Assembly (NCBI RefSeq): GCF_002000025.1
Contig: NZ_MUZV01000004.1
Coordinates: 124,001-188,000 of the forward strand
Direction: 5' to 3'
Source: Cognaticolwellia aestuarii
GTDB taxonomy: Bacteria > Pseudomonadota > Gammaproteobacteria > Enterobacterales > Alteromonadaceae
DNA: 64,000 nt
A program made the translations under genes and the position numbers. The notes beneath the pieces were generated by a model. That model ran no database searches. It saw only the letters and a list, made by a program, of their open reading frames with translations, and was not told the DNA's origin. Below, in pieces: positions 1 through 9,076 of the stretch (the stretch's first letter is position 1; every line of letters begins with the position of its first letter).

Positions 1-1752
1 AACAGAAACTTTAGGAGAGAAGTCACTACCGTAATCAGAGTAGTTATCGTAACGACCTGCCACTGTGAATTCTAAACCGTCCATTACTGGGAATAACGCT
101 TCAAAGAAAGCACTCTTCAAGTTACGACCGCCGCCTGCACTGTTACCTGCAGAACCACCAACTTGACCAGCTTCTGATAAAGAATCGTACGTATCTGTGT
201 ATTCTTCTTTACGGTATTCAGCACCAACAACAGCTTGTAAAGTACCGCCGTCCATTTCTAATACGTCAAACGCAGCAGAACCGAATACTTCTTGTTGTTC
301 GAAAGTACCGATACGAGCTGTAGTTACGTTTAAACCACTTAATACTTTAGCATAGTCACTACGCTCAGCATCTGTAGTAAAACGAGTTCCAAACGGGTCG
401 TTTACCATGTAAGCACCGCTATCGATAGCAGTACGAGCATTAGTACCCATTAAGTAACCACGACCGATTTCATAAGTTTTAGTTTTGTTTTTACGAACAC
501 CAAAATCTACACTTACTTCACCGATTTCGCCTTCAACACCAATCATGAAATCAGTTGACCAGTTATCAACTTCACTATCACGGTTACCTAAAGCAGCGAA
601 ACGGTGACGGAATTGGATTTCTTGTGCGCCTTGACCACCAGCAGATGGTTCATAAAACGGGCTATCTGGGTTAGTAGGGTTGTTCGGGCTATCAGCAGAC
701 ATAAATGCGCCAGCACCAGCATCATTTAGTGTAGGAGCATAACGACCAAAAGATTTAGTTTTTGAAATCAATGTATGAGAGAAGATTCTCCAATCATCAT
801 TGATGTCATAATCAGCTTTTAAGAATGCCGATGTGTTAGCTGTTGAAGCTTCGTTAGCATTCGTTGCGTTAAAGTTATACGCACAAAAGTCATTGCCTGT
901 AGCGAAGAAGTTTTCTAAAGCATCACATTCAGCATCAGAAATAATTGAGTTGTAACCACCTGGAAGACCTTCAACCTCACCATCGTCATTGATGAATGTA
1001 CCATCATAACCAGTAGGCTTAGCCCAGTTTACACCAAAGCTTGAACCACCTGGTTGTACCCAGCTATAAGCATTTTCAAAAATAATGTCACGGCTGTTCC
1101 AAGAAACACCACCAATTACACTAGAATTGTCAGTAGAAGAACCAAATACCGCAGAACCTTCTTCACGGTCGCCGCCGTCAGAAGGTAAGCTAACGTTACC
1201 AGCGCCTAAACGAAGCTCAACACCATTGAAATCTTTACGTGTAATAATGTTAACTACGCCGGCAATTGCATCAGAACCGTAAACAGCAGAAGCACCATCA
1301 GATAAGATTTCGATACGCTCAACAGCAGCCATTGGGATCGAGTTCAAATCTTGTGAGTTACCTGTAGAAGGTGATTTAGGTAAACGACGACCATCAACCA
1401 AAATCAAAGAACGCTCTGAACCTAAACCACGTAAGTTAACTTGTGAGATACCTTGAGCAGAACTACCTGATTGCGGACGGAAAGAACCAGCAGCGTTAAA
1501 AGAAGTGTTACGTAACAAATCAGAAACTGAAGTTTGACCAGAAAAATCGATTGCAGCACGGTCAATTACTGTTACAGGAATTGCGCCTTCTAAATCAGTA
1601 CGTTTAATACGTGAACCAGTTACTTCGATTCGCTCTACTGATTCTGCACCATCTTCAGCTGAAAATGCTTGTGTAGAAATTGTTGCTGCTGCACCTGCGC
1701 CAAACATCATCGCGATGCGCACTGCTTTAGCTACTTTGCTATTGCTATACAT
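1..1752 (-). CDS. TonB-dependent receptor, 5' part (C-terminus beyond window)
   Basis: Outer-membrane receptor that imports a scarce substrate using TonB/ExbBD energy. The reading frame starts at the ATG complementary to 1750-1752 and stays open to base 1, giving about 584 residues; the C-terminal barrel strands lie outside the window. A signal peptide ends near residue 32 (…TQAFSA). It is followed by a short VERIEVTGSRIKR segment and a plug domain with LVDGRRLP, IEILSDGASAVYGSDAIAGVVNIIT, the classic plug end. The rest is alternating aromatic/polar beta-barrel sequence rich in N, D, G and S. Marine Alteromonadales carry many such receptors for oligosaccharides, peptides or siderophores. I cannot assign the substrate, and no polysaccharide-utilisation genes lie alongside. 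Confidence 0.93.
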   Translation of the reverse strand, partial: MYSNSKVAKAVRIAMMFGAGAAATISTQAFSAEDGAESVERIEVTGSRIKRTDLEGAIPVTVIDRAAIDFSGQTSVSDLLRNTSFNAAGSFRPQSGSSAQGISQVNLRGLGSERSLILVDGRRLPKSPSTGNSQDLNSIPMAAVERIEILSDGASAVYGSDAIAGVVNIITRKDFNGVELRLGAGNVSLPSDGGDREEGSAVFGSSTDNSSVIGGVSWNSRDIIFENAYSWVQPGGSSFGVNWAKPTGYDGTFINDDGEVEGLPGGYNSIISDAECDALENFFATGNDFCAYNFNATNANEASTANTSAFLKADYDINDDWRIFSHTLISKTKSFGRYAPTLNDAGAGAFMSADSPNNPTNPDSPFYEPSAGGQGAQEIQFRHRFAALGNRDSEVDNWSTDFMIGVEGEIGEVSVDFGVRKNKTKTYEIGRGYLMGTNARTAIDSGAYMVNDPFGTRFTTDAERSDYAKVLSGLNVTTARIGTFEQQEVFGSAAFDVLEMDGGTLQAVVGAEYRKEEYTDTYDSLSEAGQVGGSAGNSAGGGRNLKSAFFEALFPVMDGLEFTVAGRYDNYSDYGSDFSPKVSV

Positions 1753-2953
1753 ATATACTCCCTGGATCACTTTCGTGATACTAGTGTTTAAATTCAAGGC
1801 TATATTGCCTTGTTGTAAATTCATTTTGGTCATAGACCTGAACTGTCGGCTAAGATATTAAACTTAATCTTGTTAATTGGTCAACACAAACAGTTACGTT
1901 TTAATTACATTATTCATAGTTAATGCTTAAACGCAACATAAAAACAGTACAATAACAGTTAAAAACAATAAGATAAGAAAACAGCAGAGACTGTAGAAAG
2001 TCTGACAAAAAAAGTTACAAACAGGCGTTAAAGCCCAATCAAAAAAACCAAAAACAAACAACTAAAACAAGAACTTAAATAAAAAACCTCAATATAGAGT
2101 TGGTGCCTTTTTTATAGTGAGAACTAAACCATAATGCACAAACCATCATAGCGTACAAAAAAAACACGAGAATAATTAACAATAAAAACATATACTTAAA
2201 ATAAACAATTTGGCGTAAACAAAATGAAACAGTTTTCATTATTTTTGAATAGTTATTTTGTAACCCAGACCACAAGCGACTACTATTTGTACAGTTCCGA
2301 GCAGTTAATTTCTATAAATAAACAAATAATTAATGATTATTTAACAAAATGGATGTAACTAAGCTATCAAATTGGCACCTATTTCTTGTACCGAATAATA
2401 AAAGATATAGCTTTGTGACAACGCTAACTTTGACCTATTTATAAGTAAAAAATCTGTGTTATTCGTTTTATCAGCCCTTGTTAATTCATCAAAAGTCTTA
2501 ATCTAGACATAAGGCATTAAGACTTAAAATAAGCCATTATTAAGACATTTTTTATCAAAAAAGCATTTTGAACCTTTAAAACCCTAGCTAAGAGGTGCTC
2601 ACTAAAGTGTCCTAGATTTTGAATATTATTTATGCTTTATGTAATTAGTATTTCAACAAGCCAAAATTTATGAACTCTTATTACCTGAGCTCAGATTATT
2701 AAGTTATTTGATACTGCAAAAAAAACTATCCACTTTTGAATTTATTATATCTAACTGTCAAAATATAAATAGATTTGTCATTTTAAAACAATACATTAGG
2801 CATCTATCTATAATATTTGTATTACCAAAGTTTATAACTTTTAGGCTTACCTTTAACGAATTGATAAAAATCAATAAGGTATATCAATAAATGTCGATAA
2901 AATTCGCTATTCTCTATGATACAATTGCCATCTAATTTTAAAGGCAAAATTCT
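1753..2953. other. Long AT-rich spacer between divergent receptor and TSUP genes
   Basis: About 1.2 kb with no convincing gene. The part next to the receptor (about 1900-2090) is strongly A-rich on the plus strand and probably a long 5' leader/promoter zone for the receptor. An inverted repeat of 10 bp (AAGTCTTAAT at 2493-2502, ATTAAGACTT at 2516-2525) lies mid-spacer. A perfect FNR-type site lies near the right end (2861-2874). Short open frames here are AT-rich, lack ribosome binding sites and look spurious. Confidence 0.6.
2861..2874. promoter_or_regulatory. FNR/Anr-type binding site upstream of TSUP-priC
   Basis: The 14-mer TTGATAAAAATCAA is an exact match to the FNR consensus TTGAT-N4-ATCAA. 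It lies 79 bp before the TSUP start codon at 2954. This suggests anaerobic control of the TSUP gene and perhaps priC. Such matches occur by chance in AT-rich DNA, so binding is inferred only. Confidence 0.5.
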
Positions 2954-3736
2954 ATGGTTATTGATCCCGTATTAGACCTCAGCTTATGGATAACATTATG
3001 CAGTGTCGGATTTATCGCTGGTCTAATTGACGCCATTGCCGGGGGCGGTGGCATGCTAACAGTTCCAACGCTATTAACCTCAGGTTTACCGCCTCATGTT
3101 GCTTTAGGGACGAATAAACTTGCAGCATCTTTTGGCTCATTAACCGCATCCTTTACTTTCTATAGAAAAAAACTTTTTGACCCAAAATACTGGAAGCTTG
3201 CTATTATAGCTACCGCTGTCGGCGCTATATCAGGCACAGTTATTGTAAACTTCCTCTCGGTTGAATTTTTAGATAAGTATATCCCTGTACTGGTAGTTTT
3301 AACCGCAATGTACACGTTATTTTCTCGTTCAAAAATTAATAAAGCACATGGGTTACCATTTAAAACAACAGCGATTAAGTTCAAACAAATAACGCAAGGC
3401 TTAATTCTTGGTTTTTACGATGGTATTGCGGGACCTGGCACAGGTGCTTTTTGGGTAAGCTCTTCTAATATGCTGTATAAAATAGACATTTTATTAAGTT
3501 CTGGTTTAGCTCGTTCAACTAATTTTGTTAGTAACTTCTTCAGCCTTTTAACTTTTATCTATCTAGGTCACGTTAATTTTGTTTTAGGTATTTCTATGGG
3601 AATATTTATTATGTTAGGTTCCTGGGTCGGTGCACATTGGGCAATAAAGTTTGGCGGAAAATTTATTCGCCCGGTGTTTATTACTGTGGTCATTATTATG
3701 TCACTCAACTTAGGTTATCAAGCTTGGCTAAGCTAA
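2954..3736 (+). CDS. TSUP (TauE/SafE, DUF81) family membrane transporter, YfcA-like
   Basis: Predicted inner-membrane permease of the TauE/SafE family, whose characterised members export sulfite or organosulfonates; the substrate here is unknown. The 260-residue protein has the family's glycine-rich first-repeat motif (AGLIDAIAGGGGMLTVP, about residues 21-37) followed by ALGTNKL, and a second-half counterpart (GFYDGIAGPGTGAFW). This is the internal two-fold repeat typical of TSUP proteins. Its sequence resembles E. coli YfcA, of nearly the same length. The ATG has an AAAGG-like ribosome site. priC follows after 12 bp, so the two are probably co-transcribed. A perfect FNR-type site lies upstream. 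Confidence 0.88.
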   Translation: MVIDPVLDLSLWITLCSVGFIAGLIDAIAGGGGMLTVPTLLTSGLPPHVALGTNKLAASFGSLTASFTFYRKKLFDPKYWKLAIIATAVGAISGTVIVNFLSVEFLDKYIPVLVVLTAMYTLFSRSKINKAHGLPFKTTAIKFKQITQGLILGFYDGIAGPGTGAFWVSSSNMLYKIDILLSSGLARSTNFVSNFFSLLTFIYLGHVNFVLGISMGIFIMLGSWVGAHWAIKFGGKFIRPVFITVVIIMSLNLGYQAWLS

Positions 3737-3748
3737 CAGAGATTATTT

Positions 3749-4351
3749 ATGCATAGCGCAATTAATAAAATTCAAGCTATTATTGAACAGCTTAATCAAC
3801 AAGCAATAAAAGTTGATCAACAGAATAAGCACTCTAAATCCCACAAAATCATTCAAGAAAATGATATTTTCTCTGAAGCATTATTTCTCACCCACAGTGA
3901 CTTATTTCAGCCTTATGTTGCAGAGGTTAAAAATAAAACGAGTGAATTATCACGTTTATTGTCTGCAAATAAGAATACATTAGCCCATAGTCGACTGCTG
4001 TTAATCGAGCAACAAATATCAGCCTTACGAAACGCCTTAAATGCAAATAACGAGTTACATAAAGAGCCAACACAACGACTAGAAGCAATAAAAGCCAGAC
4101 GCTACAAAAAAGCCGCGCAAGCTGTAATGCAATCAAGCCACAATTTGCATAAGCAGCTTAATGAAACCTTTGAGTTTGAACGACGATTGCTCGAGATGAT
4201 CCAAATTCGAGAGCTTGAAAGACAACATGCTAGCAACAAAAAAAGTCAGCAATTATCAAATGAGGTTCTGGTACTGCATCAGCGACTTGGTCGCTGTCGT
4301 CAAGCCATTTCTAAGCTTGAACGTGAAATTACCCAATCTGAAAAGTTCTAA
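3749..4351 (+). CDS. priC: Primosomal replication protein PriC
   Basis: PriC helps reload the DnaB helicase at stalled replication forks, in the PriA-independent (Rep/PriC) restart route. The 200-residue product is charged and largely helical. Its C-terminal half carries the recognisable PriC signature: FERRLLEMIQ near residue 144, then a region ending LHQRLGRCRQAISKLER, matching the FERRL…ARCRHALEKIE pattern of E. coli PriC. The N-terminal part is more divergent, as is usual for this fast-evolving family. It lies 12 bp after the TSUP gene, which is not obviously related in function. Overall similarity is low but the order of motifs and the length fit well. Confidence 0.85.
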   Translation: MHSAINKIQAIIEQLNQQAIKVDQQNKHSKSHKIIQENDIFSEALFLTHSDLFQPYVAEVKNKTSELSRLLSANKNTLAHSRLLLIEQQISALRNALNANNELHKEPTQRLEAIKARRYKKAAQAVMQSSHNLHKQLNETFEFERRLLEMIQIRELERQHASNKKSQQLSNEVLVLHQRLGRCRQAISKLEREITQSEKF

Positions 4352-4470
4352 TAGCTCCACTTCCCAGCAGAACATTATTTATAAAAAGCCTTAACAAGCA
4401 AAAAATGTTGGTGTTTTCATTGCACTAGCATTACGCTTAACGACATAGCTATTATATAAGGATTGCATAA

Positions 4471-4731
4471 ATGAAAATTTCTGATGATATACATAACTAC
4501 TATGAGAAATTAGTTTCTCAGCATTTTGCTGCATTAAAGTTAGAAGATAAATATGATACTGAGTTTATCGCTGATTTAGTTTGTGTGGTATTAAATCAGT
4601 TGCCTACACGCTACATACGTCATGAAGTTGACATGGCTTTTTACTTGCCCGCATCAGAACGTTTTGAAATGGAGAACAATGTTAAGGTCGCTGTAGCAAA
4701 AGCGCTAGAATTCATGAAAGAACATAGTTAA
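4471..4731 (+). CDS. ComFB-family protein
   Basis: Small 86-residue protein of the late competence development ComFB family (DUF/Pfam ComFB). The diagnostic stretch is DLVCVVLNQLPTRYIRHEVDMAFYL (split: DLVCVVLNQLPTRY, then IRHEVDMAFYL), matching the family pattern of an Asp-x-x-Cys-x-x-x-Asn-x-x-x-x-x-Tyr core. No transmembrane segment or signal peptide is seen. The ATG is preceded by a good AAGGA site. In B. subtilis comFB is dispensable for competence, and cyanobacterial relatives have been reported to sense cyclic dinucleotides; whether this protein does so is unknown. It stands alone between priC and the SLC13 gene with spacers of 119 and 175 bp. Confidence 0.8.
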   Translation: MKISDDIHNYYEKLVSQHFAALKLEDKYDTEFIADLVCVVLNQLPTRYIRHEVDMAFYLPASERFEMENNVKVAVAKALEFMKEHS

Positions 4732-4906
4732 AAGCTCAGTTTAACTATGTTAATTGTGAGGCTATACCTTTCAATATGAATGGGCAACTTCAAGCTTGTA
4801 TTTTTAATATAAGCTTGAAAATAAACTGTTCTAAAAGTAAACAATCGAGTTATAGTTACTTATAACTTTTTGAGACTCAATAACTCAATTAACTTGGTGT
4901 AGCCAT

Positions 4907-6736
4907 TTGAATATTCCAGAACTTCCCAATTATCATGCCTTAGCGGTGTTATTAATCACCGTGCTAGCGCTATACTTATTTCGTCGAGAAGACACTCCCT
5001 TAGAAACCTCTTCTTTAGCTGTTATCGCCGTTCTTTGCTTAATGTTTGCTTTATTCCCATTCTATATTGATGGTGAACATTTTGAACCAAGCTCACTATT
5101 TTTTGGCTTTGGCCATGAAGCTTTAGTTACGGTTTGCTCTTTAATGATTATTGGTCACGGTATTGTCCGTACAGGAGCGCTAGAGCCAATAGGCAGATAT
5201 TTAGCTAAATTGTGGAAAATTAGCCCAACTCTTTCTTTGTTAATCACCTTACTCTTGGCTGGGGCGTTAAGTGCATTTATCAATAACACCCCTGTCGTTG
5301 TATTATTATTGCCTATTTTGATCAGCGTATCATTACGCACTAAAACAGATTCGTCTCCAATGTTATTACCAATGGGACTCGCGACGTTAGTCGGCGGAAT
5401 GGCAACAACAATTGGCACCTCGACAAACTTATTGGTTGTAAGTATTGCAAAAAATATGGGAGCAGCAGAGTTTGGTTTGTTTGACTTTGCTCAGCCAGCA
5501 CTTATTGCAGCGGTTGTTGCGGTACTCTACTTATGGCTTATTGCACCAAAACTATTACCTAGCAGAACATCTTCAATGCCTGATACTTCACCACGTTTAT
5601 TCAGTGCATACCTCAATATTAATGAAGAGAGTACAATTAATGATAAAACGATCACTGAAGTCATTGCTTTAACCGATGGTCAATTAAAAATTGAAGGCAT
5701 CCAACGAGGGCCTGACTATCGCAGTATCATGCCGTTACCTGATACGGTACTTGTCGTGGGCGATAGATTAAAGGTCCATGATTACCCAGATAAACTAAAA
5801 GAGTATGAAAGCGTATTAGGCGCCACATTGTTTTCTGGTTTGCACAAAGTAAGCGACGAACACCCGTTGAAAGCTGAAAAGCAAACGCTCGCCGAGATTG
5901 TTATTATTGCTGGCTCTGGTATTGAAGGCAGAACATTACAACAGGCAAACTTCATCAATAAACATGCTATCTCTGTTGTGGCATTGCACCGAGCAGGCAA
6001 GGCAATGGAAATAGGTCGAAGTGGTATAGGGCAAACTCGTTTACAGATCGGCGATGTATTACTTGTACAAGGTGAGTCTGAGCAAATAGATTTACTAAAA
6101 TTAAAACCAGGACTATTGATTATTGATGGCGCCGAAGCCCTTCCACAAACTAAAAAAGCCCCACTAGCTTTGGGCACGTTGCTTGCGGTAGTTGTAACAT
6201 CCGCACTTGGTATTGTCCCCATTGAAATAAGTTCAGTTTGTGGGGTATTGGTTTTGTTACTGACTAAGTGTTTAGATTGGCAGGAAGCGTCTTCAGCATT
6301 AAGTACACAAGTAATTTTAATTGTTGCGGCATCTTTAGCCTTGGGCTCTGCAATGATGATGACCGGTGGTGCCGAATATATCGCACAGGTATTTGTTGCT
6401 TTATCCTATGGCTTGCCACCTGGAGGCGTGTTATCTGCTTTAATGTTGTTACTTGCTGTCTTAACTAACATTGTATCTAACAACGCCGCGGCGGTGATTG
6501 GTACACCTATAGCAATTTCAGTTGCAAGTCAGCTGAACCTTTCACCTGAGCCATTCATTTTAGCGGTATTGTTTGGCGCTAATTTAAGTTATGCCACGCC
6601 AATGGCATATAAAACTAATTTGCTGGTAATGAATGCTGGCGGCTATAAGTTCTCTGATTTTATGCGTATTGGGATCCCACTTATTTTGTTAATGTGGGTA
6701 ACACTATCTTTATTGTTAATTTGGCTGTATTTATAA
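4907..6736 (+). CDS. SLC13/ArsB-NhaD superfamily permease with two TrkA-C domains
   Basis: A 609-residue inner-membrane transporter of the DASS/SLC13 (ion transporter superfamily) type, normally Na+-coupled carriers of dicarboxylates, sulfate or similar anions. About six hydrophobic segments (residues 1-215) include the conserved NNTPVVVLLLPI and TIGTSTNLLV motifs. A cytosolic insert (about 220-405) has two RCK_C/TrkA-C-like repeats, and a second membrane half (about 415-609) repeats the motif as NIVSNNAAAVIGTPIAI. I chose the TTG start at 4907, because an in-frame stop lies 36 bp upstream and the next ATG would remove the first membrane segment. The ribosome site is weak. The substrate cannot be deduced; the RCK_C insert suggests ligand gating. 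Confidence 0.88.
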   Translation: MNIPELPNYHALAVLLITVLALYLFRREDTPLETSSLAVIAVLCLMFALFPFYIDGEHFEPSSLFFGFGHEALVTVCSLMIIGHGIVRTGALEPIGRYLAKLWKISPTLSLLITLLLAGALSAFINNTPVVVLLLPILISVSLRTKTDSSPMLLPMGLATLVGGMATTIGTSTNLLVVSIAKNMGAAEFGLFDFAQPALIAAVVAVLYLWLIAPKLLPSRTSSMPDTSPRLFSAYLNINEESTINDKTITEVIALTDGQLKIEGIQRGPDYRSIMPLPDTVLVVGDRLKVHDYPDKLKEYESVLGATLFSGLHKVSDEHPLKAEKQTLAEIVIIAGSGIEGRTLQQANFINKHAISVVALHRAGKAMEIGRSGIGQTRLQIGDVLLVQGESEQIDLLKLKPGLLIIDGAEALPQTKKAPLALGTLLAVVVTSALGIVPIEISSVCGVLVLLLTKCLDWQEASSALSTQVILIVAASLALGSAMMMTGGAEYIAQVFVALSYGLPPGGVLSALMLLLAVLTNIVSNNAAAVIGTPIAISVASQLNLSPEPFILAVLFGANLSYATPMAYKTNLLVMNAGGYKFSDFMRIGIPLILLMWVTLSLLLIWLYL

Positions 6737-7340
6737 AAAATAAAAATTTTCATTACCTATATAATAAAGCTGTTTAACTACAGATATTTAGCTCAGTTGC
6801 CTTAACTTATACGTCAATCTGGGAAAATTATAAAATACCGACTTAAAACTCTAATGCTCAGTAAACCTATGCCTTTCATTTCGTATAGAATACGTTTAGA
6901 AAATGATAATGGACTTTGCTATTGGCAATAGCCAACCAGTGGCTGTAATCAACTAATACCATTTACATTAATAATGTGACCAATTTTGTAGTGAGGATAA
7001 ATGGATAAAATCAAGGCATTTATTTCTCTATATAGTTGTTCTATATATAAAATAAATAACGCAGCTTTTATTCATTTAGACCGTGAAAAATGTTCAGCTT
7101 ATTAGTGTAATTGGTATAATACAGTATTTTGTCAACTTGTCTCATGCCTGTAGCGTTATAGCGTCAATAATACGCTGTATCACTACTTTAATTAACAACA
7201 AAGTCTGTGTTGGTAACGATGATTATAAGCATGATACGGCAGAAAAGTACTAGCTTAAGAAAACATTAAAAAAGCCAAATAAAAATAGTGATGTGTTCGT
7301 TGAAGTTACTAAAGAGGCAGTTAGAATAACGAATATATTG
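6737..7340. other. Spacer downstream of SLC13 gene, contains a MITE-like repeat
   Basis: About 600 bp without a coding gene between the convergent SLC13 gene and ffs. It contains the inverted-repeat element at 6954-7121. The remainder is AT-rich and shows no recognisable RNA gene or strong terminator. Confidence 0.5.
6954..7121. repeat. MITE-like element, about 168 bp, with terminal inverted repeats
   Basis: The left end TAATACCATTTACATTAATAA (given in parts: TAATACCATTT, ACATTAATAA) is matched by the right end TTATTAGTGTAATTGGTATAA in inverted orientation, with about 18 of 21 positions pairing. The interior is also self-complementary: TAAATGGATAAAATC pairs with GCTTTTATTCATTTA, and GCATTTATTT…CTATATA pairs with TATATAT…AAATAACGC. 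The whole element can fold into one long hairpin. No coding capacity. This is the layout of a non-autonomous miniature inverted-repeat element; no other copy is seen in the window. Confidence 0.7.
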
Positions 7341-7453
7341 GGTGGCAACCCTAATAGCCACACTCCGGCACATGAGTCGTCTGCTGCGGTTGCTTCCTTC
7401 CGGACCTGGCCGAGTTCACAGAGTATCATTGCGAAGGGACCAAAAGGGTCACC
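7341..7453 (-). ncRNA. ffs: 4.5S RNA (signal recognition particle RNA)
   Basis: The minus strand contains the universally conserved SRP apical region CAGGTCCGGAAGGAAGCA, followed by the matching 3' arm ending in GTGCCGGAGTGTGGC. This parallels E. coli 4.5S RNA nearly base for base in the Ffh-binding symmetric and asymmetric loops. The ends GGTGACCC and GGGTTGCCACC pair to close the long hairpin, giving about 113 nt. The RNA joins Ffh in co-translational targeting of membrane proteins. The ends are estimated from pairing. The open frame that overlaps this locus is not a gene. Confidence 0.95.
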
Positions 7454-7489
7454 ATAGAAGCGCTTAAGAATCTCTTTAGCGCGGCGCGA

Positions 7490-7518
7490 ATTATCGCTAA
7501 TCAATAGCCCAGTTGCAA
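7490..7518 (-). promoter_or_regulatory. Sigma-70 promoter of ffs with GC-rich discriminator
   Basis: On the minus strand TTGCAA (7513-7518), a 17-bp spacer and GATAAT (7490-7495) are followed by a GC-rich discriminator TCGCGCCGCGC, as seen at stringently controlled stable-RNA promoters. The predicted start near 7483 leaves a leader of about 30 nt before the mature 5' end, consistent with RNase P trimming as in E. coli. Confidence 0.75.
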
Positions 7519-7534
7519 GCGCTAGTTGTTAAAA

Positions 7535-8113
7535 TTAGACTGCTTGGGGATTTTTTGCACAAACATTAGAAAACACTTGCTTAAATTCGATCAATTCTTG
7601 GTTGATCTCCCTTGTTATCTTGACCCCAAGATGAAATCTTACTTCTTTTTTAGCAAAATCAAAACTAACCGGCACAACAGGTACTTGAGCTTGCTTGGCG
7701 ATATGCAAAAAGCCCGTTTTCCATTCAACTGTTTTACTGCGTGTACCTTCTGGCGCTAAACCTAAAATAAATTTATCACTTTGATTAAAGGTTTCCACTA
7801 TTTGCCCAACAACGCCATGACTATGGCTACGATCAACAGCAATACCACCGATTGATTCTAATAATGACTTTACCGGCCAACGAAAAATACTCGCCTTGCC
7901 AAAAAATGATACCTTGAGGTTTAATGAAAACATCGCAGCAATACCAATAAAAAAATCCCAATTTGAAGTATGTGGAGCAACGGCGAGTATAAATTTATCT
8001 TGCTGTGGAAGCTCGCCACAAATTTTCCAACCTCTGAGCAGTAGAACTTTTCTTGCTACTCGCCCCAATACGCCATAATTACGTCTTGGAACATTAACCG
8101 GCACAACGGGCAT
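7535..8113 (-). CDS. Lysophospholipid (1-acylglycerol-3-phosphate) acyltransferase family protein
   Basis: A PlsC-type acyltransferase of about 192 residues. It has the catalytic HX4D motif (HTSNWD, His48-Asp53 from the chosen ATG) and the substrate-binding EGTRS motif near residue 122. A short arginine-rich start precedes the domain. I prefer the ATG complementary to 8111-8113; a TTG six codons upstream is possible. Members of this short subgroup are often annotated as 1-acyl-sn-glycerol-3-phosphate acyltransferase, but the true lipid acceptor is unproven. It starts just downstream of the DUF3014 gene and is probably co-transcribed with it. Confidence 0.85.
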   Translation of the reverse strand: MPVVPVNVPRRNYGVLGRVARKVLLLRGWKICGELPQQDKFILAVAPHTSNWDFFIGIAAMFSLNLKVSFFGKASIFRWPVKSLLESIGGIAVDRSHSHGVVGQIVETFNQSDKFILGLAPEGTRSKTVEWKTGFLHIAKQAQVPVVPVSFDFAKKEVRFHLGVKITREINQELIEFKQVFSNVCAKNPQAV

Positions 8114-8133
8114 TTTTAGTGTTTTTTTCAAAA

Positions 8134-8997
8134 TTAACGGGCTCTAGCTAGCTTTTCATTAATTTCTAACAGTACAGATTTGATGACAAGTAAATTCTCT
8201 TTTCCTAATCTAAGTAAAAGTTTCTCTGCATCATCTAAAGACTCTAAAGATTCATCTTTATATTTATACATAACGCTAGGTCGCTCCAATTCAGGTTGAG
8301 CTTTAGGGATCTCCATATCCAAAACCTTTGTAATTGCCCCATGTAAAACTTCCGTGAAGTCATCATCTGGATAGCCTAGCTCGCTATATGCCTGATCAAT
8401 CAATGGCTTTAACTCAATGTACCATTGAATTAGCATCTCACTGTCCATAGAGCGTAATAAGTCAACATAAAGGGTGAAACGACGTGTGCTACTCTCATCC
8501 CATTGCCATTTAGCGCCATTATCACTTTCAGCCTCTATCGCAGTAAATTTAACATTAGGCGTTACTAATGGCGTGTGCTCATAAGCTAAGGTGCCTTGGC
8601 TAAAGTTATCTGTAAAAACCACAAAACGACGAATAATATCATCAGTTACCATTAATTTAAGCAACTCTTTTCGCCAAGTTAAGTCTGGTAATTTAGTTGT
8701 AAACCAGCTATCACTTTCATCTAAAGTGGGTAATATGACCTCTGGCTCTGGCTCTGGCTCAACAACATCTTCAATAACTGGCTCTTCAGGAACTTCTGGC
8801 TCAGTAACTTCCGGCTCAGTGACCTCTGGTACAATTTCCGGCACCGGCTCAGTTAGCGTGGTTGAAATTGCCGGAACATCTACTTTGTCATCCTCAGCAA
8901 TAACATAATAATAGACGACTAAAGCTAAAATAGCGGCAATTATTATCGCAATAATCGCCCAAGGTGTTTGTTTTTGTTCAGCATTTTGAGTTGACAT
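8134..8997 (-). CDS. DUF3014 domain protein, membrane anchored
   Basis: A 287-residue protein with one N-terminal membrane helix (about residues 12-33), then a Pro/Glu/Val-rich linker (about 45-87) with tandem EPEVT-like repeats. The C-terminal domain (about 90-287) begins LPTLDESDSW, the hallmark of the DUF3014 family. Orientation suggests a periplasmic domain held off the inner membrane by the extended linker. The function of the family is unknown. It is followed by the acyltransferase gene 20 bp downstream, so an envelope role is plausible. The repeated linker codons create a long open frame on the opposite strand that is not a gene. Confidence 0.85.
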   Translation of the reverse strand: MSTQNAEQKQTPWAIIAIIIAAILALVVYYYVIAEDDKVDVPAISTTLTEPVPEIVPEVTEPEVTEPEVPEEPVIEDVVEPEPEPEVILPTLDESDSWFTTKLPDLTWRKELLKLMVTDDIIRRFVVFTDNFSQGTLAYEHTPLVTPNVKFTAIEAESDNGAKWQWDESSTRRFTLYVDLLRSMDSEMLIQWYIELKPLIDQAYSELGYPDDDFTEVLHGAITKVLDMEIPKAQPELERPSVMYKYKDESLESLDDAEKLLLRLGKENLLVIKSVLLEINEKLARAR

Positions 8998-9076
8998 AAT
9001 AACCTTTATTTCTTTGTAATTAATGACCTAATAAATGATAATTATTGAACACATTTATCTTTATATAAATCTTACA

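Noticed and set aside
2075-2275. 66-codon hydrophobic frame on the minus strand
   Set aside because: AT-rich spacer DNA, no ribosome site, no family resemblance; hydrophobicity follows from T-rich codons.
2708-2890. 60-codon plus-strand frame before the TSUP gene
   Set aside because: Overlaps the FNR site and promoter zone, composition is non-coding, no ribosome site.
7250-7504. 84-codon minus-strand frame
   Set aside because: Lies across the 4.5S RNA gene and its promoter, which fully explain the conservation.
8591-8908. 105-codon Ser/Gly/Thr-repeat frame opposite the DUF3014 gene
   Set aside because: Mirror of the Pro/Glu-rich linker codons; the minus-strand gene has a clear family domain.
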